Positions 24,371 to 33,143 of a stretch of DNA of 37,103 nucleotides are shown here, piece by piece. How positions within the stretch are numbered: the first letter of the stretch is position 1; the number at the start of each line of letters is the position of its first letter. A program made the position numbers and the translations under genes. Below the pieces are notes generated by a model. That model ran no database searches and was not told the DNA's origin. It saw only the letters and a list, made by a program, of their open reading frames with translations. Source of the stretch: CALVLD01 sp964467585. GTDB taxonomy: Bacteria > Bacillota > Clostridia > Christensenellales > CAG-138. The stretch lies in assembly GCA_964467585.1 (NCBI GenBank), contig CAYXRF010000015.1:1-37103 (forward strand). Direction: 5' to 3'.

Positions 24371-25549
24371 ATGGAAAAATTAGTTGACTTTTTGCAGGCT
24401 ACGGGCTTTTATCAGCTTTTCACCAACGGCGATACCGCATGGTGGAAGGTTTTAATAATGCTCGCCGTTGGCTGCATTTTGCTTTATATGGCGATTGTCA
24501 AGAAGTTTGAGCCGCTTCTTCTGTTGCCGATTGCGTTTGGCGTACTTCTGACAAATCTTCCGGGAGCGGGGATATTCCATGCGGAGCTTTTTTCAGGCGG
24601 GCATGTTCAATGGTCGGGATTTGCGGACAACGCAGGTCTTATTGACTACCTCTATTTGGGTGTCAAGCTCGGCATTTATCCGTCTTTAATTTTCTTGGGC
24701 GTCGGTGCAATGACTGACTTTGGTCCGCTTATTGCAAATCCAAAAAGCATGTTGCTTGGAGCTGCCGCGCAGCTTGGAATCTTTCTGGCGTTCTTCATCG
24801 CACTTGTTTTAGGCTTCGATCAGGGCGTTGCAGCATCCATAGGCATCATTGGCGGCGCGGATGGTCCAACGGCAATATACGTTACGTCTAAGCTTGCTCC
24901 TGAGTATTTGGGGCCTATCGCCATCGCTGCATATTCATATATGGCGCTTGTCCCAATGATACAGCCGCCCGTTATGCGTCTGCTTACCACACGCAAGGAA
25001 CGCATGATCGTAATGGAGCAGCTTCGTCCGGTTACAAAAACTGAGAAGATTGTGTTCCCGATAGTCGTCACCCTTTTTGTAGCGTTGCTCGTGCCTTCAG
25101 CTGCATCGCTCGTTGGTATGCTTATGCTTGGTAATCTGCTGAGAGAGAGCGGCGTTGTTGACAGGCTCAGCAAAACAGTTCAGAACGAATTGATGAATAT
25201 TGTAACCATATTCTTGGGACTGAGCGTTGGCGCAACCGCCACGGCAGCAAACTTTATCAGGTGGGATACTCTCGGTATATTTGCCATCGGTATCGCCGCA
25301 TTCATATTCGGCACAGTTGGCGGATTACTGCTTGGCAAGCTTATGTGCTGGATAACTAAGGGCAAGATAAATCCGCTTATCGGTTCGGCGGGAGTCTCTG
25401 CTGTTCCAATGGCGGCAAGGGTTACTCAGGTGGTCGGGCAAAAGGAGAATCCTTCAAACTTTCTTCTCATGCACGCTATGGGTCCTAACGTTGCGGGAGT
25501 AATTGGTTCCGCAATTGCGGCGGGCGTGTTCCTTGCTCTATTTCAATAA
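24371..25549 (+). CDS. oadB: Sodium ion-translocating decarboxylase, beta subunit
   Basis: This 392-residue integral membrane protein decarboxylates the carboxybiotin and couples this to Na+ export. It has about nine to eleven hydrophobic segments. The family signature ASIGIIGGADGPTAIYV contains Asp164, matching the conserved aspartate on the Na+ pathway, and YSYMALVPMIQPPVM and HAMGPNVAGVIGSAIAAG are also family motifs. It starts 15 bases after the carrier gene with a weak ribosome site, and ends 23 bases before the alpha subunit gene. The same beta family serves oxaloacetate, methylmalonyl-CoA and glutaconyl-CoA pumps, so specificity rests on the alpha subunit. Confidence 0.95.
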   Translation: MEKLVDFLQATGFYQLFTNGDTAWWKVLIMLAVGCILLYMAIVKKFEPLLLLPIAFGVLLTNLPGAGIFHAELFSGGHVQWSGFADNAGLIDYLYLGVKLGIYPSLIFLGVGAMTDFGPLIANPKSMLLGAAAQLGIFLAFFIALVLGFDQGVAASIGIIGGADGPTAIYVTSKLAPEYLGPIAIAAYSYMALVPMIQPPVMRLLTTRKERMIVMEQLRPVTKTEKIVFPIVVTLFVALLVPSAASLVGMLMLGNLLRESGVVDRLSKTVQNELMNIVTIFLGLSVGATATAANFIRWDTLGIFAIGIAAFIFGTVGGLLLGKLMCWITKGKINPLIGSAGVSAVPMAARVTQVVGQKENPSNFLLMHAMGPNVAGVIGSAIAAGVFLALFQ

Positions 25550-25572
25550 TATTGTATGACAGAGGGTTAATT

Positions 25573-27108
25573 ATGGCAAAGCTTTTGATTACAGATACAA
25601 TCCTTCGAGATGCGCACCAGTCGCAGGCGGCGACGCGTATGCGCACGGAGGATATGCTGCCGGCGTGTGAAGTGCTTGACAGCATCGGATATTGGTCTTT
25701 GGAATGCTGGGGCGGCGCAACATTTGACAGTTGCCTGCGCTTTTTGAATGAAGACCCTTGGGAAAGACTGCGCACGCTTCGCAAGGCGCTGCCCAACACA
25801 AGGCTTCAGATGCTTTTCAGAGGGCAGAACATACTTGGCTATAAGCACTATGCGGACGATGTGGTTGAACAATTTTGCCGAAAGGCGATTGAAAACGGCA
25901 TTGATGTTATCCGTATATTTGATGCGCTTAACGACGTTCGCAACCTTGAAGCGGCAATTAAGTTCACAAAAAAATACGGTGGCTGGTGCGAGCCGGCGCT
26001 AAGCTATACGATAAGCCCTGTACATAGCGAGGATTACTTTGTGTCGCTTGCAAAACAGCTTGTTCAGATGGGTGCGGATTCGATCTGTATAAAGGATATG
26101 GCGAACCTGCTGCTTCCATACGAGGCATATTCTCTTGTTAAGAGGTTAAAGGCTGAGGTGGACGTTCCTATACATCTTCATACGCATAATACCACGGGCA
26201 CGGGAGACATGACGATACTCAAGGCGGTTGAAGCGGGCGTTGACATTGTTGATTGTGCGCTTTCACCTTTGGGCAATGGCACAAGCCAACCTGCAACAGA
26301 GCCTATTGTCGCAACTTTTGCGGGCACGGAGCATGACACGGGTCTTGACCTTAACAAACTTGCGGTTGCGGCAAAGCATTTTCGCAAGGTTGCCGACAAG
26401 CTCAAAAAAGAGGGCTTTCTTGACCCGAAGGTGCTGTCGGTTGACACCAACACGCTTATGTATCAGGTACCCGGCGGTATGCTCTCAAACCTTATTTCTC
26501 AGTTGAAGCAGGCAAACGCAGAGGATAAATATTATGATGTGTTGGCTGAAATTCCACGCGTTCGCAAGGATTTCGGTTATCCTCCGCTTGTAACGCCTAC
26601 AAGCCAGATAGTCGGTTCGCAGGCCGTTCTTAACGTTATATCGGGAGAACGTTACAAGATGTTCACCAAGGAGTCTAAGGGGCTTCTTGCCGGCGAATAT
26701 GGAAAGCTTCCCGGAGAGGTTAATGAAGAAGTCCGACGCAAGGCAATAGGTGATGACGGCAAGGTTATAACATGTCGTCCCGCTGATTTGCTGACTCCTG
26801 AGCTGGCAAAATATACCGATGAGCTTAAGGGAATCGCCCGAAGCGAGGAGGATGTGTTGAGCTATGCATTGTTCCCGCAGGTTGCCATGAAGTTCTTTGA
26901 GAATAGGGACAAAAAGGTTGATGACGTCGGCAAGCCTTCAAAGGATGAGCAAGCACCGACGCTGAACGCTTCTGCAACGGCAAAATCCGATACTCAGGTT
27001 TCATCATCTCAAAAATCCGAGGCAGCTGCGGCGAGCGCACCCTCGAATGCATCTGTTGAAGACGGCGTAAGAGTGCTTTATGTTGAGGACCTGACTGAAC
27101 AGCTGTGA
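25573..27108 (+). CDS. oadA: Oxaloacetate decarboxylase alpha subunit (carboxyltransferase), biotin domain absent
   Basis: This 511-residue protein transfers the carboxyl group of oxaloacetate to biotin. It has the pyruvate-carboxylase-type TIM barrel with TDTILRDAHQSQ (metal ligand Asp13), LFRGQN, CIKDM (Lys174) and HLHTHNT (His203, His205), then the conserved carboxylase domain to about 448. A hydrophilic Ser/Ala-rich tail (449-511) takes the place of the usual linker plus biotinyl domain and ends in VRVLYVEDLTEQL. Pyruvate carboxylase is unlikely because no biotin carboxylase is present. ATG 25573 is used, after a GAGGG site; an upstream ATG at 25552 would nearly abut oadB. With the three genes before it, this makes a complete Na+ pump. 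Confidence 0.93.
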   Translation: MAKLLITDTILRDAHQSQAATRMRTEDMLPACEVLDSIGYWSLECWGGATFDSCLRFLNEDPWERLRTLRKALPNTRLQMLFRGQNILGYKHYADDVVEQFCRKAIENGIDVIRIFDALNDVRNLEAAIKFTKKYGGWCEPALSYTISPVHSEDYFVSLAKQLVQMGADSICIKDMANLLLPYEAYSLVKRLKAEVDVPIHLHTHNTTGTGDMTILKAVEAGVDIVDCALSPLGNGTSQPATEPIVATFAGTEHDTGLDLNKLAVAAKHFRKVADKLKKEGFLDPKVLSVDTNTLMYQVPGGMLSNLISQLKQANAEDKYYDVLAEIPRVRKDFGYPPLVTPTSQIVGSQAVLNVISGERYKMFTKESKGLLAGEYGKLPGEVNEEVRRKAIGDDGKVITCRPADLLTPELAKYTDELKGIARSEEDVLSYALFPQVAMKFFENRDKKVDDVGKPSKDEQAPTLNASATAKSDTQVSSSQKSEAAAASAPSNASVEDGVRVLYVEDLTEQL

Positions 27109-27131
27109 CCACACCTTATAATAACAGTAAT

Positions 27132-27166
27132 AATAACGCACCTGAAAGATTCGGGTGCGTTATTTC
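27132..27166 (+). terminator. Terminator of the decarboxylase operon
   Basis: A perfect 11-bp stem AATAACGCACC (27132-27142)/GGTGCGTTATT (27154-27164) extends into a T run, 24 bases after the oadA stop codon. Confidence 0.88.
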
Positions 27167-27177
27167 ATACCAAGCGA

Positions 27178-27206
27178 TTGAAATCAGTTTCGATACTTGT
27201 TATAAT
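27178..27206 (+). promoter_or_regulatory. Promoter of the surE-to-rpsA gene run
   Basis: TTGAAA (27178-27183), a 17-base spacer and TATAAT (27201-27206) lie directly after the preceding terminator and about 30 bases before surE. Confidence 0.88.
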
Positions 27207-27234
27207 CAGGTATAGGATAGGGACGGAGTGTGCT

Positions 27235-28008
27235 ATGCGAATACTTGTTGTAAATGATGACGGAATAAACGCCTGCGGCATTCATGAGCTTGCGCTTGCG
27301 CTTAAAAGTGCGGGACACGAACTGCTCATTTTTGCCCCGATTGAGAATCAAAGTGCCGTTGGACACGGATTAACATTGAGGCGATGCTTATATGTTGAGC
27401 CCGTTTCGCTTGAAGGGCTCGAAGAAGTCCGAACATTTTCCGTTAATGGGACGCCTGTTGACTGCGTAAGGCTTGCATTGGGCAATTTTGACTTTGAACC
27501 GGATCTGATAGTATCGGGTATAAATCAAGCACCCAATCTGGGTACGGACGCTGTATACTCCGGTACAATCTCTGCCGCGCTTGAAGGCTCTATGATCGGA
27601 TATAAAGCTATCGCAGTATCAAAAGATACGTTTTCAAATGATTTTATGAGCGACGCCGGCAAATATTTTGTGTCGCTTTTACCTGAGCTTATTTCAATTA
27701 TTGAACACGGGACGGGAGTACTCAGCGTAAACATTCCGTCAACGCCAATTTCAAAGTACAAGGGCATACGCGTTGGGCGGCTTGCGCTTCAGGATTATGA
27801 GCTTCGATACATCGAAACAATTGATGCTGAAGGCAATACTGCATACAGCGTAACAAGTAAAAAGCTTACGGAATGTGCTGAATGTGAGGACACGGACGAG
27901 AGGTATATGCGTGACGGTTATGTGGTTGTTACTCCCCTGACATATGATCTTACCGCATACGATTGCTTTGGAATGGTGAAAAAGCTTTGTGAGAGGGATT
28001 TTTTATGA
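27235..28008 (+). CDS. surE: 5'-nucleotidase/phosphatase SurE
   Basis: This 257-residue metal-dependent phosphatase hydrolyses nucleoside monophosphates and related phosphoesters. The family metal site is complete: Asp8 and Asp9 in VVNDDGI, Ser40 in ENQSAVG and Asn97 in SGINQAPNLG. ATG 27235 follows GGAG and lies about 28 bases after the -10 box; an upstream in-frame ATG at 27178 overlaps the promoter and is not used. Its stop overlaps the next ATG in an ATGA arrangement, so the flavoprotein gene is translationally coupled to it. Confidence 0.95.
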   Translation: MRILVVNDDGINACGIHELALALKSAGHELLIFAPIENQSAVGHGLTLRRCLYVEPVSLEGLEEVRTFSVNGTPVDCVRLALGNFDFEPDLIVSGINQAPNLGTDAVYSGTISAALEGSMIGYKAIAVSKDTFSNDFMSDAGKYFVSLLPELISIIEHGTGVLSVNIPSTPISKYKGIRVGRLALQDYELRYIETIDAEGNTAYSVTSKKLTECAECEDTDERYMRDGYVVVTPLTYDLTAYDCFGMVKKLCERDFL

Positions 28009-29267
28009 AAAGAGTGTGCGTTATAGGCGCAGGGCCTGCGGGCCTGATAGCTTCCGCGTTTGCCGCCGACGGAAACACGGTAGATGTATATGACAGCAAT
28101 GAAAAGACCGGTAAAAAGCTTTATCTCACGGGAAAGGGCAGATGCAACATAACAAATATCGCCCCGCGTGATGAATTTTTGCAGAACGTTCCGAGAAATG
28201 CAAGGTTTCTGTATAGCTGTTTTGATGGTTTTTTCAATGACGATATTGTTGACCTGATTGAGCGGCAAGGCGTGCAGACAAAAGTCGAACGAGGCGGCAG
28301 GGTGTTTCCGCAAAGCGACAAGTCAAGCGATGTTATACGCGCATTGACGTCATTTGCGCAAAAGAATGGTGCAAGGTTTATTCTGAACTCTCGTATCATA
28401 TCGGTAGATAAAGAGGGTACGACATTCAATATTAAAACGGAGAACGGCGACATTAAGCATTATGACAGTGTGATAATCGCAACAGGCGGGATGAGTTATC
28501 CGTCAACGGGTTCAACAGGAGACGGATATGCGTTTGCAAGCGCATTTGGACACACGATTATTAAGCCGACCGCTTCGCTTGTTTCTCTTGTAACAGCAGA
28601 GGAATGGGCGGGGGAGTTAAGCGGTCTTTCTCTCAAGAATGTCACTTTGTCCGCCTATATTGACAAAAAATGTGTATACTCCGAGTTGGGAGAAATGCTG
28701 TTCACTCATGTAGGCGTAAGCGGCCCGCTTGTGCTAAGCGCCAGTGCAAGGATCGCAGACCGTCCGAAGGGCGCACGACTGTGCATAGACATGAAGCCTG
28801 CGCTTGACATTGAAACGCTTGATGCTCGAATCATGCGTGATATGGAGGCAAACAAGCACAAGCAGATGAAGAATGCTATTGTCGGTCTTATGCCCTCACG
28901 CATGGTTGGCGTCGTTCTGAAAAATGCAGGCGTCAATCCGGATACAACAACAGACAACCTGAAAAAGGCTGAGCGCCGTTCAATTGCCGAAACGCTTAAG
29001 GGACTTACTTTGACAGTTGTATCTGCCGCCCCCTTAAGCGAGGCGGTCATAACCCGAGGAGGCGTTTCCACAAAGGAGATAGAGCCAAAAACAATGGAAT
29101 CAAAACTGGTTGAGGGACTTTATTTTGCGGGCGAGGTCATTGACGTTGATGCATATACAGGGGGATACAACCTTCAGATTGCATATTCAACAGGCGCCAC
29201 GGCGGGGCGAGCAGCGGCAAAGGCGGGTGTTGGAACTTCCGATGTGCAGCAACCCATTGATAATTGA
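28005..29267 (+). CDS. BaiN/HI0933-family FAD-dependent oxidoreductase
   Basis: This 420-residue flavoprotein has an N-terminal dinucleotide-binding motif GAGPAG (8-13), the characteristic KTGKKLYLTGKGRCNITN segment and the C-terminal FAD motif GLYFAGEVIDVDAYTGGYNLQIAYSTG that define the HI0933 family (sometimes annotated as aminoacetone oxidase or BaiN). The member called BaiN takes part in bile acid reduction in one gut Clostridium, but the family is widespread and this neighbourhood contains no other bai-like gene, so its substrate remains unknown. It overlaps surE by 4 bases and is followed by cmk after 19 bases. Confidence 0.92.
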   Translation: MKRVCVIGAGPAGLIASAFAADGNTVDVYDSNEKTGKKLYLTGKGRCNITNIAPRDEFLQNVPRNARFLYSCFDGFFNDDIVDLIERQGVQTKVERGGRVFPQSDKSSDVIRALTSFAQKNGARFILNSRIISVDKEGTTFNIKTENGDIKHYDSVIIATGGMSYPSTGSTGDGYAFASAFGHTIIKPTASLVSLVTAEEWAGELSGLSLKNVTLSAYIDKKCVYSELGEMLFTHVGVSGPLVLSASARIADRPKGARLCIDMKPALDIETLDARIMRDMEANKHKQMKNAIVGLMPSRMVGVVLKNAGVNPDTTTDNLKKAERRSIAETLKGLTLTVVSAAPLSEAVITRGGVSTKEIEPKTMESKLVEGLYFAGEVIDVDAYTGGYNLQIAYSTGATAGRAAAKAGVGTSDVQQPIDN

Positions 29268-29286
29268 ATAATAAGGATGGCACTGT

Positions 29287-29967
29287 ATGAACAGCGATAA
29301 AAAAACAATCACTATTGCGATCGATGGTCCCGCAAGCGCGGGCAAAAGCACTATCGCAAAAAACATTGCCGCAAAGCTTGGCATTATATACATTGACACG
29401 GGCGCGATGTATAGAGCTGCCGCGCTGAAGGCTATCCGTTTGGGCATTAATACCGATGATCGAAAAATGGTATGCCAAATGCTGCCGAACACATCTATAT
29501 CTATCTGCTTTGTAAATGGCGTACAGCGTGTCTTGTTGGACGGCGAGGACGTAAGCGATTTAATTCGTACACAAGAGGTTTCTAACGGAGCCTCAAAAAT
29601 AAGCGCTGTGCCGGAATGTCGTATCAAGCTGGTTGAGCTGCAGCGAAAGCTTGCGGAGCAAACAAGCGTTGTGATGGACGGGCGCGACATAGGCACCAAT
29701 GTTCTGCCCAATGCCGATTTCAAATTCTATATAACTGCAAAGCAGGAGGAAAGAGCAAAACGCAGATATCTGGAGCTTGAGCGCAGCAACCGACTTAACG
29801 GCATGACGTTTGACGAGCTGCTGAAGGAAACTGTTGAACGTGATGAAAGGGATTCTAACCGTGATTTTGTTCCGCTGAAGCAAGCGGATGACGCAATATT
29901 AATCGACACAACCGATATGAATGCAATCGAGGCAACGAGTGCGGTTATTAACTGCATTGAGAGGTGA
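29287..29967 (+). CDS. cmk: Cytidylate kinase
   Basis: This 226-residue enzyme phosphorylates CMP and dCMP with ATP. The P-loop is GPASAGKST (14-22); DTGAMYRA and MDGRDIGTNVLP are the substrate-binding motifs of the family, and ERAKRRYLEL lies in the lid region. It is followed after 3 bases by plsC and then the ispH-rpsA fusion, an arrangement conserved in Clostridia; cmk next to rpsA is also common more widely. Confidence 0.97.
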   Translation: MNSDKKTITIAIDGPASAGKSTIAKNIAAKLGIIYIDTGAMYRAAALKAIRLGINTDDRKMVCQMLPNTSISICFVNGVQRVLLDGEDVSDLIRTQEVSNGASKISAVPECRIKLVELQRKLAEQTSVVMDGRDIGTNVLPNADFKFYITAKQEERAKRRYLELERSNRLNGMTFDELLKETVERDERDSNRDFVPLKQADDAILIDTTDMNAIEATSAVINCIER

Positions 29968-29970
29968 GTT

Positions 29971-30570
29971 ATGCTTTATCTGCTTGGATATTTATTGAAG
30001 CCGCTTGCATGGCTTATACTGCATCCTAAGATATATGGCAATGTAAAAGCACTTGCAACAAAGGGCAAGGTCATCTTTATATGCAATCATATATCAATGG
30101 CGGATCCTGTTATTCTTGGGCTCATAAGCCCCAGAATAATTCACTTCATGGCAAAGAAGGAGCTTTTCAAGTCACCGATAGGAAAGCTTCTGTTTGACGC
30201 CCTGTATGTGTTTTCTGTGGACAGAGGCATTCCGGATATCAAATCCATTAAGCGTGCGCTGAAGCTGCTTGATAAGGGCAAGGCTTTTGGAGTTTTTCCC
30301 GAGGGCAGACGCGCTGTTGCAAATTGCATGGATGAATTTGAGCTTGGCACATCGCTTATAGCTATCCGTTCCGGAGCACCTGTCATCCCTGTATACATAC
30401 ATAATGAAACATACCGTAAGTGGCAGCCGGTAATTATCGTTGGGGAGCCAATGTATGCCGAGGATACAAGGATCAACGCATCAAGACGTGAAAATGAGGT
30501 TCTTTTTATGCAGAGAATGAGCAATGCAATGGCGGACCTTAAAAACAGGCTTGACGAGATATGCAAATAA
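29971..30570 (+). CDS. plsC: 1-acylglycerol-3-phosphate O-acyltransferase (PlsC)
   Basis: This 199-residue membrane-associated acyltransferase makes phosphatidic acid from lysophosphatidic acid. The catalytic His40-x4-Asp45 motif is in CNHISMADP and the substrate motif FPEGRR is at 109-114; VIPVYIHN is the late family motif. A hydrophobic N-terminus (1-18) would hold it at the membrane. It begins 3 bases after cmk and its 3' end overlaps ispH-rpsA by 10 bases, so the three genes are probably co-translated. Confidence 0.95.
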   Translation: MLYLLGYLLKPLAWLILHPKIYGNVKALATKGKVIFICNHISMADPVILGLISPRIIHFMAKKELFKSPIGKLLFDALYVFSVDRGIPDIKSIKRALKLLDKGKAFGVFPEGRRAVANCMDEFELGTSLIAIRSGAPVIPVYIHNETYRKWQPVIIVGEPMYAEDTRINASRRENEVLFMQRMSNAMADLKNRLDEICK

Positions 30571-32894
30571 TTCAGGCAAAGAACTGCGGATTTTGCTTTG
30601 GCGTTCGACGCGCAGTCGACATGGCGCAGGCGGCTGCGATGCAGTATGGAACGGTATACTCTATGGGAGAGCTTATCCACAATCATGACGTTGTCAACGC
30701 GCTTGCGGATCAAGGTATTATACCGGTTTCTTCGTTGAATGATATAAAGCAAGGCGAAATCTTGGTTATTAGATCGCATGGAGTGCCTCCCGCCGTGTAT
30801 GACGGATGTCATAATCGTGGCGTGTCGATTGTTGACTGTACCTGTCCTTTTGTAAGACGGATACACAGGATAGTCGCAGATATGTTTAACGATGGTTTTA
30901 CGATTGTTATCGTGGGCGACAGCAAGCATCCTGAGGTTATCGGCATTAACGGATATTGTGATAATTCCGCATTGTTTGTAAAAGACGAATGTGATGTTGA
31001 AAATATTCCGCAAAACGTCAAGCTGTGTCTTGTGTCGCAAACTACTTTTGACACAACAAAATTCAAAAAAATCGCTCAACAAATCAAGCTGTTGCGGCAT
31101 GACGCGGTTATTAATGACACAATATGCAAGACTACGGTTGATCGTCAAACTGAAGCTGAGCTTTTAAGCAAAAGCTGCGACGTTATGCTCGTGCTGGGGG
31201 ACAGGCATAGCTCAAACACTGCAAAGCTGTTTGACATATGCCAACGGCATTGTAAAATCGTAAAATCAATTTCAAATATTAATGAAATTCCTCTTGATAT
31301 TATAAAAACTGATGGTATAATAGTGGGAGTTGTTGCCGGTGCATCGACACCGGATTCGCTGATTAGGGAGGTTATTACAAGAATGAGCGAACTGGATAAG
31401 GCTGCAGTAGATTCCTGCGAAGCCGAAAACACTGAGAACGTGGCTGTTACTGAGGCCACAGAACCCGTGGCAGAGCCTGTTGAAAAGACAGAAGCTGCCG
31501 CTGAAGAGCCCGTCGTTGAAGAGGGGGAAACCACCTTTGAGGAGGCTTTCGAGAAAACGCTGGTACGTATCCGCAATGGTCAGATCCTTACCGGTTCCGT
31601 CGTGCAGATTGTTGACGGTGAGGTTTGTGTGAACATTGGTTACAAGTCCGACGGTTTCATTCCCCGTGACGAGTTCTCCAACGATCCCGAAGTTGACCCT
31701 GCCAAGAGTGTTGCGGTCGGCGACAAGATCGAGGTCGAGGTTCTCAAGGTCAACGACGGAGAAGGCAATGTGCTGCTCTCTCGCAAAAATGTTGAGAGCA
31801 AAAAGGTATGGGACGAGTTCTCAGCCGATGCCGAGTCCGAGGGGAAGATTCTTGAGGGCGTTGGCAAAGAAGTTGTCAAGGGCGGCTTGATTGCAATCGT
31901 CAATGGGATTAGGGCATTTATCCCCGCCTCTCAGCTTTCCATCAAGTATGTTGAGAATCTTAACGATTTCGTTGGCAAAACTCTCAAGCTGAAGATACTT
32001 GAGGTGGACAAGCAGCGCAAACGCGTCGTTGCTTCCCATAAGGCGGTTCTTCTTGCTGAAGCTGAAGCCGCCAAGAAAGAAAAGTGGGAGCAGATAGTCG
32101 TTGGTTCAAAGGTTAAGGGCGTTGTTCGTCGTCTTACCGATTTCGGCGCTTTTGTTGATATCGGAGGCATTGATGGTCTTGTCCATGTTACCGATGCAGC
32201 ATGGGGCCGCGTTAAGCATCCCAATGAGGTGTTCAAGGTCGGTCAGGAGATTGAGGTTCTTATACTCAACGTTGACGTTGCAAAGCAGAGGGTGTCCCTC
32301 GGCTACAAACAGCTTCAGCCTAAGCCTTGGACTATGGCGGCAGAAAAGTATCCTGTCGGCACCATTGTTGAGGGCAAGGTCGTTCGCGTTGTGCCGTTTG
32401 GTGCTTTCGTTGCTCTTGAGCCGACAATTGATGGTCTTATACACATCTCTCAGGTTGGCGTAAGGCGCATAACAAAGGTTGAGGACGAGATTAACGTTGG
32501 CGACCGTGTTCGCTGCAAGGTTCTTGAGGTCAACCCCGAGCAGAAGCGTATCAGTCTCAGCCGCAAAGAAGCTATCCTTGAAGAAAACCCTGAGGTTGCT
32601 GAGGAGCTTCTCAAAGAAAAGGCAGAGCGTGAGCGTATGGCGGCGGAGCGTGCTGAGAAGCGTGCCGCGGACGAGCAGGTACGGCAGCAGCAGGTACAGC
32701 AGCGCGATGAGAAACGTCGTGAGCGCACCGAGCAGCCCGCGCAGAGGAGCGACCGCCCCGAGCGCAGCGATCGTCCTGAGAGAAGGCGTCGTGAGGATTC
32801 CGAATATGAGCTTCCTCCCGTACAGTCGTCAACAACGTCACTTGCAGAGCTTTTCGGTGATTTTGCAAGCACGGACAACGATAAAAAGGATTGA
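30561..32894 (+). CDS. ispH-rpsA: IspH-ribosomal protein S1 fusion (HMBPP reductase / 30S S1)
   Basis: This 777-residue protein joins two functions. Residues 1-275 are IspH, the [4Fe-4S] enzyme that makes IPP and DMAPP from HMBPP. Its cluster cysteines are Cys12, Cys95 and Cys189, with His40, His73 and Glu125 as substrate residues. An acidic Glu/Ala/Thr/Val linker (about 285-330) follows, then four S1 RNA-binding domains (about 341-409, 425-493, 513-580 and 598-668), and a charged Arg/Glu-rich tail with repeated SDRPER that ends in an acidic stretch. This fusion is known in Clostridia. There is no internal stop, and the frame is continuous. The start ATG overlaps the end of plsC. Confidence 0.97.
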   Translation: MQIIQAKNCGFCFGVRRAVDMAQAAAMQYGTVYSMGELIHNHDVVNALADQGIIPVSSLNDIKQGEILVIRSHGVPPAVYDGCHNRGVSIVDCTCPFVRRIHRIVADMFNDGFTIVIVGDSKHPEVIGINGYCDNSALFVKDECDVENIPQNVKLCLVSQTTFDTTKFKKIAQQIKLLRHDAVINDTICKTTVDRQTEAELLSKSCDVMLVLGDRHSSNTAKLFDICQRHCKIVKSISNINEIPLDIIKTDGIIVGVVAGASTPDSLIREVITRMSELDKAAVDSCEAENTENVAVTEATEPVAEPVEKTEAAAEEPVVEEGETTFEEAFEKTLVRIRNGQILTGSVVQIVDGEVCVNIGYKSDGFIPRDEFSNDPEVDPAKSVAVGDKIEVEVLKVNDGEGNVLLSRKNVESKKVWDEFSADAESEGKILEGVGKEVVKGGLIAIVNGIRAFIPASQLSIKYVENLNDFVGKTLKLKILEVDKQRKRVVASHKAVLLAEAEAAKKEKWEQIVVGSKVKGVVRRLTDFGAFVDIGGIDGLVHVTDAAWGRVKHPNEVFKVGQEIEVLILNVDVAKQRVSLGYKQLQPKPWTMAAEKYPVGTIVEGKVVRVVPFGAFVALEPTIDGLIHISQVGVRRITKVEDEINVGDRVRCKVLEVNPEQKRISLSRKEAILEENPEVAEELLKEKAERERMAAERAEKRAADEQVRQQQVQQRDEKRRERTEQPAQRSDRPERSDRPERRRREDSEYELPPVQSSTTSLAELFGDFASTDNDKKD

Positions 32895-33006
32895 TGTCCG
32901 CACTTTTCAAAAGTGTTGCATCGTGCCTGTTAAAAAGGTTTAAGCATGGCTTTTGACTGATTAAGTTTAAATCCCATGTACATATGTGGATAATTCACAA
33001 GCAGTG

Positions 33007-33042
33007 GGGAGCTGAGAGATATTTGTCTTTGCTCCCTTTTTT
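33007..33042 (+). terminator. Terminator after ispH-rpsA
   Basis: Stem GGGAGC (33007-33012)/GCTCCC (33031-33036) is followed by TTTTTT (33037-33042), about 110 bases after the stop codon. It would end the surE-to-rpsA transcript. Confidence 0.82.
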
Positions 33043-33055
33043 ATGCGAAATGCTT

Positions 33056-33100
33056 AAAAAACAAGCCCTAACTCACATTCAACAGTGCGTTAGGGCTTGT
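33056..33100 (-). terminator. Terminator of the PrsA-like lipoprotein gene
   Basis: On the minus strand a perfect 12-bp stem ACAAGCCCTAAC/GTTAGGGCTTGT (33089-33100 and 33061-33072) runs into a T tract (plus A-run 33056-33061). It lies 43 bases after the stop of the minus-strand gene. Confidence 0.9.
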
Positions 33101-33143
33101 TGTTATAGTAAGGAAGCAGAAGGGCTTGAGCGACAAAAGACGC

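Noticed and set aside
25573..27108. Pyruvate carboxylase subunit B
   Set aside because: The alpha-type carboxyltransferase is shared, but no biotin carboxylase is present and the beta and gamma membrane subunits of a Na+ pump are adjacent.
28005..29267. Bile acid 7-dehydroxylation gene baiN
   Set aside because: The protein belongs to the broad HI0933 family, and no other bai gene is nearby, so a bile acid role cannot be supported.
30141..31148. 335-codon minus-strand frame across plsC and ispH
   Set aside because: Shadow of two well-recognised plus-strand genes; composition is low-complexity and no start signal is present.
31400..32820. Frameshift or sequencing fusion between ispH and rpsA
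   Set aside because: The frame is continuous through an acidic linker, and this fusion is a known feature of Clostridia.
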